A stretch of 21,203 bases of DNA from a virus. Made by a program: the position numbers and the translations under genes. The notes under the pieces were generated by a model. The model ran no database searches. It saw only the letters and a list, made by a program, of their open reading frames with translations, and was not told where the DNA came from. The stretch spans positions 1 through 21,203 of IMG/VR virus record IMGVR_UViG_3300036761_003966. One strand, written 5' to 3'. The first letter of the stretch is position 1; each line of letters opens with the position of its first letter. This document shows, in pieces, positions 1 through 5,326 of the stretch.

Positions 1-881
1 TAGACGACCGTCGTGTCGTAGCCGTCGCCCGTGTTGGCGTAGAGCGCAAGCGCCCCGTGCCAGTAACCGGAAGGGCCGTCGGCGACGTCCGAGGTCAGCG
101 ACTCGACCCCGTGGGTCTCGAGGAGTTCGTCGATCTCGTCCATGACGGCCTCGACGTTGTGTTCGTGGTCGTTGCCGTAGAAGTCCTCGGGCAGGGAGAC
201 GCCGGCGATCGTCGTCCAGTCCTTCCCTTGCATGAGTCGCGCGACGCGCTTGGCGTTCTCCACGGAGCGGAGTCCGAGGCCTCGATCGGCTCCCATGGCG
301 TCGAGGATCCTGATCCAGAGTGCCGGCTTCTTCCCGCGTCGCGCGATCACGTCCGTGAGAGCCCGTCCTGTCTCGCGAGGCGTCTTCCCGGAGCGTTCGA
401 GGATCGACACGACCTTGTCGAGCGCCAGCCTGTCGCCCTCCACGTAACGCCGCTCGGCCTCGCGGAGTTCCTCGTCGAGCGAGTTGGCCCTGAGTGCCCG
501 GCTCCTGCGTCGGATCACTCGCTCCTCGAGGTTCGCGGCCTCGTGGGCCCGCCCGTAGGCACGGGGGTGTCTCACGCCGTGAGCCAGGTCGCGCTTCATG
601 CGGCGACGCTCGACGATCTCGTGGTAGAGGACCGGTGCGGCCTCAGCTGGCGAGAGTCGTCCGTCGATCCACACCTGTCCGAACGGGACGAACGATCGAG
701 CAAGGTCGTGCGCGCCCTCTATGAAGTCCATCGACGCGCTGATCTTGATCTGATTGCCGTCGACGAGCCACACCTCGGCGTCGTCGATCCTGCCGATCGA
801 GGATGGGAGCCTGGACAGCGACACACGACGGTGAGGGATCATGGAACGAATCCGCCGCCAGAGGGGCTCGTCGATCTTCAC
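1..881 (-). CDS. Hypothetical phage protein with HExxE motif (3' end beyond window)
   Basis: An uninterrupted minus-strand frame of 293 codons runs off the left edge; the last two bases (TA) may begin a stop codon or a Tyr codon. The GTG start at 881 is chosen because a perfect GGAGGT lies six bases upstream (888-893). Around residues 86-91 the protein reads YHEIVE, and around 109-119 it reads YGRAHEAANLE, so His87, Glu88, Glu91, His113 and Glu114 could bind a metal. The later part (about residues 125-260) is charged and helical, and the last residues read NTGDGYDTTVV. I recall phrases like these from uncharacterised phage proteins but know of no proven function. It resembles a zincin HExxH site with the third ligand replaced, so protease activity is only a guess. 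It is divergent from the gene at 1033. Confidence 0.8.
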   Translation of the reverse strand, partial: MKIDEPLWRRIRSMIPHRRVSLSRLPSSIGRIDDAEVWLVDGNQIKISASMDFIEGAHDLARSFVPFGQVWIDGRLSPAEAAPVLYHEIVERRRMKRDLAHGVRHPRAYGRAHEAANLEERVIRRRSRALRANSLDEELREAERRYVEGDRLALDKVVSILERSGKTPRETGRALTDVIARRGKKPALWIRILDAMGADRGLGLRSVENAKRVARLMQGKDWTTIAGVSLPEDFYGNDHEHNVEAVMDEIDELLETHGVESLTSDVADGPSGYWHGALALYANTGDGYDTTVV

Positions 882-887
882 TTCCAG

Positions 888-893
888 ACCTCC
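888..893 (-). promoter_or_regulatory. Strong Shine-Dalgarno deciding a GTG start
   Basis: Minus-strand GGAGGT lies six bases before the GTG codon at 881. It fixes the start of the left-edge gene and supports the minus strand as the coding strand over the long opposite-strand frame. Confidence 0.75.
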
Positions 894-910
894 TTTGGGG
901 CCGTCCGGTC

Positions 911-936
911 AGGATAGCCGTGCTTTTGAGCGGGCG
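911..936 (-). promoter_or_regulatory. Promoter-like element A
   Basis: On the minus strand, CGCCC (932-936) is followed after 15 bases by TATCCT (911-916). The predicted transcript start would lie about 23 bases before the GTG at 881, leaving room for its Shine-Dalgarno. The same arrangement occurs before the fibre gene that starts at 13328, with GGACGCCCG and a TAnnnT box spaced the same way. TAnnnT fits a sigma-70-like -10 box, but the upstream box is not TTGACA. Inferred from two sites only. Confidence 0.4.
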
Positions 937-948
937 TCCTCAACCTAG

Positions 949-978
949 GTGACACATGTCGGGGTCAGAAGATAGGAT
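949..978 (+). promoter_or_regulatory. Possible sigma-70-like promoter for the plus-strand gene at 1033
   Basis: GTGACA (949-954) and TAGGAT (973-978) are separated by 18 bases in the divergent gap 882-1032. A start near 985 would give a leader of about 48 bases before the ATG at 1033. The match is modest. Confidence 0.3.
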
Positions 979-1032
979 CTTGGTGGCAGACACCAGATCA
1001 CCGGCTGGTTCTGATCCAGAGGAGCCGACCGC

Positions 1033-1764
1033 ATGTCCGACAACGACGCGGAGCTTGCCGCCCTCCAGGCCGAGGGTGACGCGCTCGCCAAGCGCCGCAA
1101 CGAGCTGATCCAGCAGCTTGCGAAGAAGTCCCACAACGAGACGCAGACGCGAGTCATCCGCGAGCAACTCGAGGAAGAGAAGGCGAAGATCAAGGATATG
1201 GAGCAGAGGCTCCTGGCGCCGCCCGAGGAGCGACCGCGTGCCCAACTCAAGACAGACGGCCTCGACGAGGAGTCGGCCAAGGTCCTGCGCCGAATCTTTA
1301 CGATCGACGCCGGCAAGACGTGGACGCCGGAACGGGCCCAGTTGCTCGTCGATCGCATGATCGCGATCCCGCTCGCGCAGCGGACGGTGGCCGCTCATCA
1401 CATGCTCGACCAGATCGCATCGGGCGAGTTCGACGGGAAGCTCGACTTCATGAGCATCATGGGCGGCGCCGGCGGCATGCTCGAGAACCCTCGTCTCGCG
1501 GCAAGCCAGACGATCAAGGAGCTCATGAAGCAGATCGAGTCCATGCCGCCCGAGGCGCGCGAGAAGGCGAAGAAGGAGATCTCTTCGACCCTCAAGAAGG
1601 GCGCGAAGAAGATCCAGGGGATCGGAGGCGCCTCGTCCGTCAAGGGAGTCTCCGGTCCGAAGCACGAGTCCGGTTCGCGCGGCGAGGAGGTCCTGGACGA
1701 AGGTCCGAACCACGGAGTCCCTGGTGACACCGAGGGCGGAAGCCCCTGGGACGCCTTCGAGTAA
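1033..1764 (+). CDS. Hypothetical protein with N-terminal coiled coil
   Basis: A 243-residue protein, with GAGGAG upstream of the ATG at 1033. Residues 1-62 are rich in Glu, Lys, Gln, Leu and Ala in a heptad-like pattern and are likely a coiled coil. Residues 75-180 are charged and helical, with a Gly/Met-rich patch (MGGAGGM) near 143-149. The C-terminal 60 residues are Ser/Gly/Lys-rich and probably disordered. No catalytic motif or membrane segment is visible. It is one of only two genes on the plus strand, divergent from the left-edge gene and tail-to-tail with the thioredoxin gene, two bases separating the stop codons. It may be a separately transcribed accessory gene (moron) or a scaffold-like protein; the sequence does not decide. 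Confidence 0.8.
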   Translation: MSDNDAELAALQAEGDALAKRRNELIQQLAKKSHNETQTRVIREQLEEEKAKIKDMEQRLLAPPEERPRAQLKTDGLDEESAKVLRRIFTIDAGKTWTPERAQLLVDRMIAIPLAQRTVAAHHMLDQIASGEFDGKLDFMSIMGGAGGMLENPRLAASQTIKELMKQIESMPPEAREKAKKEISSTLKKGAKKIQGIGGASSVKGVSGPKHESGSRGEEVLDEGPNHGVPGDTEGGSPWDAFE

Positions 1765-1766
1765 GA

Positions 1767-2105
1767 CTAAGCCGTTCTGGCCACCTTAATGAACGGGGCC
1801 AGGGCCTGCTCGAGCTCCTCGAAGGTCCTGGCCCCGACAGACTCGAAAACTACGTCGCCGTGCAGCGCGAAAGCGATGTGTGGAATGGCCTTGAGGTCGA
1901 AAGCCTTGACGACCTCGGGCGACTTCGTCACGTCGACCCGACCGAACTTGATCTCTGGATGGGCTTCGGTCATGCGGCGCAGGACGTCCAGCATAGGTTG
2001 ACATAACTCGCAGCGCCACGACCAGAAGCCGATCACGACGAGCGCGCTGGCGTCGAGGACCTCCACGTCGAAGTTTTCGTCGGTCAGATCGAGGATCGTT
2101 GGCAT
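1767..2105 (-). CDS. Thioredoxin
   Basis: A 112-residue single-domain thioredoxin, close to the family's usual 105-110. The N-terminus reads LTDENFDVEVL, then a hydrophobic strand, then the redox motif WRCELCQP (CxxC as Cys-Glu-Leu-Cys instead of Cys-Gly-Pro-Cys). The cis-proline segment is AIPHIAF, as expected opposite the active site. ATG 2105 is chosen because it matches where thioredoxins begin and because the upstream codons are poorer in G/C third bases. No clear ribosome site precedes it, however, whereas a TTG at 2177 has GGAG six bases upstream and would add 24 residues. It lies downstream of dpdA on the same strand. Likely role: thiol-disulfide reduction in the host cytoplasm, perhaps supporting a phage enzyme. 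The altered CxxC could shift its redox potential (inference). Confidence 0.9.
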   Translation of the reverse strand: MPTILDLTDENFDVEVLDASALVVIGFWSWRCELCQPMLDVLRRMTEAHPEIKFGRVDVTKSPEVVKAFDLKAIPHIAFALHGDVVFESVGARTFEELEQALAPFIKVARTA

Positions 2106-2174
2106 TCTCACGCGTTCCGACGGCGTGATTCTGAGAAGCCTTCGTGACTCGGGTCGCTGAATCTGAGCTTCGTC

Positions 2175-2187
2175 CAAGATCTTCTCC
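2175..2187 (-). promoter_or_regulatory. Alternative TTG start and ribosome site for the thioredoxin gene
   Basis: GGAG at 2184-2187 precedes TTG at 2175-2177 by six bases, in frame with the thioredoxin. It would shrink the 108-base gap after dpdA to 36 bases and add an Arg-rich 24-residue extension. The extension's codons look less like coding sequence than the rest. Confidence 0.35.
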
Positions 2188-2213
2188 GTTCAACGAAAGG
2201 TCTGTTCCCCCAT

Positions 2214-3032
2214 TCAGCGAGTTTTCTCCCTCCTCACGGCCTCTCGGTAGGCCGCATCATCGGCGTCAATGCGCTGAAGTAGGTCGTCCCGCCACTCGAC
2301 GGCCCAGTCGAGGCAGTTCGTGCATTTCGCCGGATGACCCGGGGCCGGTCGACCGCAGCAGTGGCCGCGCGAGAAACGCGCCTGGAGGCTCCACGACATG
2401 GAGTCGGCCGACGTAAGCGCGTCGCGCACCGGCTTGAAAAGGAGGCCGTCCGTCTTGAAGCCGAAGCCGTGGATCTTGATTCCTTGCGAGGCGAGGTCCT
2501 GGATCAGGAACCCGACGCGGACCGTGTCTTGCCTACGACAGACGGAGCCGAGACCGACGAGCGGTAGCTTCGCGAGGTCGACGCCGGCCTTCTCGTAGGC
2601 GGCGACATGGTCCATGTAGTCGCCGAACGTCCATCCCTGGAGGACAGGGACCCACGGTAGCCGCGGCGCCAGGTCCTTGAGTTCGAGGTAGTTGTCGATC
2701 GTAAGTCGCTGGTGGTCAGCGACCTTGAGTCCCGTCCTGACGAGTTGCTCTCCTTCACACATCCAGTCCTGGGCCGCTGCGAACTGGAGTTTCCCGACCT
2801 CGCGCATGAAAACCTGGACGTCCTCGACGTACTGCTCGGCCGAGATCGTCCAGCGACCATGCGCCTTGATCTGGGAGAAGCCGCCTGAGTCGAGCGCCCA
2901 GGGTCCCTTGGCCCGCGGGAAGCTCTTCCTGAGCTTGCCGTCCTTGTAGAAGGAAGCACGCGACACGAAGAGCGGAACGCTCGTCCGCTCGAGCCACCCG
3001 GGGTGATGTGCGCCGAGAAAGAAGGTCTTCAC
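2214..3032 (-). CDS. dpdA: DpdA-like 7-deazaguanine DNA transglycosylase
   Basis: A 272-residue protein of the TGT/DpdA superfamily. These enzymes replace guanine by a 7-deazaguanine base; TGT acts on tRNA and DpdA on DNA. Seen here: LDSGGFSQI (residues 47-55), matching the TGT substrate-binding DSGGF; AAQDWMC (86-92) with Asp89; VGLGSVCRRQ (159-168), matching the base-pocket loop; IHGFGFKT (187-194); and SADSMSW (208-214), whose Asp210 is the likely nucleophile position. A Cys/His cluster follows (Cys225, Cys226, His233, Cys237, Cys240 in CTNCLDWA), probably the zinc site. It is much shorter than a bacterial tRNA TGT (about 370 residues), matching short phage DpdA proteins. Start GTG 3032; thioredoxin lies downstream. 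No preQ0-synthesis gene (folE, queD, queE, queC) is in the window, so the base must come from the host or another phage region. Confidence 0.85.
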   Translation of the reverse strand: MKTFFLGAHHPGWLERTSVPLFVSRASFYKDGKLRKSFPRAKGPWALDSGGFSQIKAHGRWTISAEQYVEDVQVFMREVGKLQFAAAQDWMCEGEQLVRTGLKVADHQRLTIDNYLELKDLAPRLPWVPVLQGWTFGDYMDHVAAYEKAGVDLAKLPLVGLGSVCRRQDTVRVGFLIQDLASQGIKIHGFGFKTDGLLFKPVRDALTSADSMSWSLQARFSRGHCCGRPAPGHPAKCTNCLDWAVEWRDDLLQRIDADDAAYREAVRREKTR

Positions 3033-3039
3033 CGTTTCG

Positions 3040-3065
3040 AGCCTACCTCATGCTTTGAGTGGGCG
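3040..3065 (-). promoter_or_regulatory. Weak third copy of the promoter-like element
   Basis: CGCCC (3061-3065), then 15 bases, then TAGGCT (3040-3045), with CTCAAA right after the CGCCCA as in element A. The -10-like box lies only eight bases before the dpdA GTG, so use as a promoter would give an almost leaderless transcript. It may be chance. Confidence 0.2.
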
Positions 3066-3096
3066 CCTTCGCGTTCTAGGCCACGTAGCACGTCGA

Positions 3097-3396
3097 CTAA
3101 GGCCCGGTGGACCCGACGTTCGGAGCCGCACTCGTCGTGTAGGTGTAGGTGGTGTCGTAGATCGCCGAGCGTCGTTCGACGACCTGGACCTGGGCAATCG
3201 GCCTCGAAGACGGAATCGTTGGCGACGTGTCGCAGAAGGTCGGCGACGGAGGCTCCAGAGCCTCCTCGAGCCTCCCGCGCCCGTGATCGACCAGTGTGGG
3301 TTTCGAGAAGGGTAGGTCCCTGATCCGCCATGTTGGCTGCCTGAGTCGACAGCCGCCGGGCTCGAACGGACCGCACCTGGGTCTGGGCCGGATCAC
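3097..3396 (-). CDS. Small hypothetical protein (99 residues)
   Basis: Starts at GTG 3396, overlapping the stop of the preceding gene by four bases (GTGA), with GAGG just upstream, which suggests coupled translation. About four fifths of its codons end in G or C, like its neighbours. The N-terminal half is rich in Arg, Pro and Gly, and the C-terminus reads IYDTTYTYTTSAAPNV, a beta-prone Tyr/Thr segment. No domain recognised. A competing minus-strand frame (about 3331-3029) also reads through and ends in a GTGA overlap with dpdA, but it uses six CTA/TTA leucine codons and fewer G/C-ending codons, so I prefer this frame. Both might matter; see findings. Confidence 0.5.
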   Translation of the reverse strand: MIRPRPRCGPFEPGGCRLRQPTWRIRDLPFSKPTLVDHGRGRLEEALEPPSPTFCDTSPTIPSSRPIAQVQVVERRSAIYDTTYTYTTSAAPNVGSTGP

Positions 3397-3692
3397 GCCT
3401 CAGGCTTGCCTCCAAGGACGATCCAGAGCGATCCATCGGGTCGAGTGAGCGCGCGGATCGGCAGCGCGCCGGGGTTCTTGCCGCGGCAGATCACGATCTC
3501 GCGCAGGGACTTGTCCTTCCTGGCCTGGAACTGGACGAGCTCGCGCTTCTTGAGTTCGAGGCTCTTCTCGAGGTTCACGATCGTGTCCTTGAGCATTTTG
3601 ATCGTGCCGTCGTGCTGGTTCCCTTCGCCTGAGACAAGCATGTCCTCGACTCTGTTCAGCGGCCCTATGAGTTCCTCGGGTGCGTCGGGCAT
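3393..3692 (-). CDS. Small coiled-coil protein
   Basis: A 99-residue protein starting at ATG 3692, with GGAGGG upstream. Residues about 30-65 (from GTIKMLKD through FQARKDKSL) form a strongly charged helix with regularly spaced Leu, probably a coiled coil. The C-terminal 30 residues read ALTRPDGSLWIVLGG and look like a beta hairpin. No catalytic motif, Cys pair or signal peptide is visible. It follows the TIG-domain structural gene and overlaps the next small gene by four bases. A structural or chaperone role would fit the setting, but nothing in the sequence proves it. Confidence 0.75.
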   Translation of the reverse strand: MPDAPEELIGPLNRVEDMLVSGEGNQHDGTIKMLKDTIVNLEKSLELKKRELVQFQARKDKSLREIVICRGKNPGALPIRALTRPDGSLWIVLGGKPEA

Positions 3693-3711
3693 GATTCCGT
3701 CCCTCCGCGAG

Positions 3712-3739
3712 ACTATACGTCAGAGGTCCGACAGGTCAG
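3712..3739 (-). promoter_or_regulatory. Possible sigma-70-like promoter
   Basis: Minus-strand CTGACC (3734-3739) and TATAGT (3712-3717) are separated by 16 bases, at the junction between the TIG-domain gene and the coiled-coil gene. TATAGT is a near-consensus -10 box in otherwise GC-rich DNA. The leader before ATG 3692 would be very short, close to the GGAGGG at 3701-3706, which lowers confidence. Confidence 0.3.
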
Positions 3740-5295
3740 TCTCCGGCCAGGAGCAGGGCGTCGAACACGTACGTCGGGAACACCAGGATAAGGTCGACGC
3801 TGGCCCCGAGCGCGTTCGCCGCCGCGAAGTCAAGCACCGGATCGGCCTGGGCCCCCAGCGCGTTTGCCGCCGGGAAGTCGAGCACCGGCTCAGCCTCGGC
3901 CCCCAGCGCGTTTGCCGCCGGGAAGTCAAGGACGGGCTCGGCCTGAGCACCAAGAGCGTTCGTCGCCGGGAAGTCGAGCGCCGGCTCGGCCTGGGCGCCG
4001 AGAGCGTTCGTGGCCGGGAAGTCGAGCGGCGTTGTGTCGGCCTGCGCCCCGAGAGAGTTGAGAATGAACGTGAAGTCGGCGGCCGAGACGCTGCTGCCGC
4101 CGTTGATCGAGAAGACCGTGATCGGGCCCTGGCCGACCACCAGACCTCCTGCCGGGACGTAGGCCGTCAGGTTAGTCTGGTCCACGTAGTCGAAGGTCGC
4201 CGAGAGACCGTTGAACGAGACCGAGGAGACGAACAGGAGATTGGTCCCGGTGATGGCGATCGGGTCGCCGGGATAGCCCCGTGACGGTGTAAAGCCCGTG
4301 ATCGTGGCCGTGGGGAGCGTCGGCGTGAAGGTTCCGGCTGACGTGAACGAGCCGGCCGGCCCCGTGGTGACGATCTTGATAGGCCCGGTGAAGACCGGGA
4401 CCCACAGGCCGGAGACGGTGGCGCCCAGCGGGACTGTGACCGTGATGTGATTGTCGTCGACGATCGTGTAGGTCGGCGCGATCACGTTCGGCTGCACGGA
4501 CGGCGAGGGCGTGCTGTAGCCGGTGAAGAAGATACTGAGGGTGCTGTTGCCCGTGAACCCCGATCCGAGAAGGGTCACGACCGTCCCTGGCGGCCCGGAG
4601 GCAGGGGAGAAGCTGGTGATCTCGACCGGCGGGCCTGTGGGGGAGAACGCGTCCGTGAGGACCTTGGCGCCCGAGCCGGGCTCGGTCGGGTAGTTCGCGT
4701 CGAGCAGGATCGGCCCGACCCCCAGCGTCCCGGCGGGCACCGTCGCCGTGATCTGCGTGTCGCTGTCGATCACGAAGCTCGCCAAGGGGCCGAGAGGGGT
4801 GACCGGTGACCCGGTTGGCGTCGAGAAGCGGACCTTAGTCACGAGCGTGAAACCGGCTCCGGTGATGACGACCGACGTCCCGGTCGGTCCGCTCGTCGGA
4901 ACGAGTGGAGGCGTCTGCGCGAGCGCCGGAATGTTCCCGACGCCGAAGATCGTGTCGGAGAAGACGAAACTCGCGTCACCCATGGTGACGGTGACGGAGA
5001 AGTTCTGGGTCGAGAAGACCGGCGACCCGACGTTCATGAAGATCCGAATGTGAGTGTCGTCGAGCACCGAGAATGCCGGCGCGTTTCCGAAGAAGGAGTT
5101 CCAGTTGTAGTTGGTCCCGAGGATCTCGACAGCAGTCGGCGCCCCGAGGGAGATGAACCCGCCGAGCGAGTAGAAGAAGTCGATGTCGTTGGGCCCTGCG
5201 GCCGGCCCGTAGGTGTACGTGCCGACGGTGCCGGCTGGCGGCGGGCCGGGCGTGAAGGTCCCGCCTATGGTTCCGGAGACCACCATGAAGGTCAT
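3736..5295 (-). CDS. IPT/TIG-domain virion surface protein with C-terminal 16-residue repeats
   Basis: A 519-residue protein; ATG 5295 is preceded by GGAGGG nine bases upstream. It holds at least three Ig-like IPT/TIG domains at about residues 128-215, 222-325 and 328-412. Each opens like TSFSPASGPPGT or TGFTPSRGYPGD, then has a TGxGF or ITGTNL strand, and a late strand ending ITATVPAG, ITVTVPLG or LTAYVPAG. Residues 1-125 look like a degenerate fourth copy or an N-terminal virion domain. Residues 413-509 are six tandem 16-residue units (NALGAQAEPVLDFPAA type). There is no signal peptide. TIG/Ig-like domains in phages commonly decorate capsids or tails and bind glycans weakly; that is family knowledge, not shown here. 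It sits at the end of the fibre block. Alternatives: tail-tip or baseplate protein. Confidence 0.85.
   Translation of the reverse strand: MTFMVVSGTIGGTFTPGPPPAGTVGTYTYGPAAGPNDIDFFYSLGGFISLGAPTAVEILGTNYNWNSFFGNAPAFSVLDDTHIRIFMNVGSPVFSTQNFSVTVTMGDASFVFSDTIFGVGNIPALAQTPPLVPTSGPTGTSVVITGAGFTLVTKVRFSTPTGSPVTPLGPLASFVIDSDTQITATVPAGTLGVGPILLDANYPTEPGSGAKVLTDAFSPTGPPVEITSFSPASGPPGTVVTLLGSGFTGNSTLSIFFTGYSTPSPSVQPNVIAPTYTIVDDNHITVTVPLGATVSGLWVPVFTGPIKIVTTGPAGSFTSAGTFTPTLPTATITGFTPSRGYPGDPIAITGTNLLFVSSVSFNGLSATFDYVDQTNLTAYVPAGGLVVGQGPITVFSINGGSSVSAADFTFILNSLGAQADTTPLDFPATNALGAQAEPALDFPATNALGAQAEPVLDFPAANALGAEAEPVLDFPAANALGAQADPVLDFAAANALGASVDLILVFPTYVFDALLLAGD
3769..4059 (-). repeat. Six tandem 48-bp coding repeats
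   Basis: Six in-frame copies of a 48-base unit encode residues 413-509 of the TIG-domain protein. The core is N-A-L-G-A-Q-A-E-P-V-L-D-F-P-A-A. The inner copies are nearly identical; the first (with TT inserted before PLDF) and the last (NALGASVDLILVFPTY) have diverged, the usual pattern for arrays growing by slippage or unequal recombination. Confidence 0.9.
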
Positions 5296-5326
5296 TGGTC
5301 AAAGCCCTCCAGGTCGCGCCGGGACC

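Noticed and set aside
57-917. A 286-codon plus-strand open frame
   Set aside because: The opposite strand has an equally long frame with a perfect ribosome site and plausible protein. The plus-strand product looks like a mirror of the minus-strand codons.
2214-3032. The TGT-like gene as a host tRNA-guanine transglycosylase
   Set aside because: It is far shorter than bacterial TGT and sits in a phage gene block; its motif pattern fits phage DpdA better. Some doubt remains without a profile search.
3769-4059. Regular 48-bp repeats as a CRISPR array
   Set aside because: The units are contiguous without unique spacers and keep one reading frame; they are protein-coding repeats.
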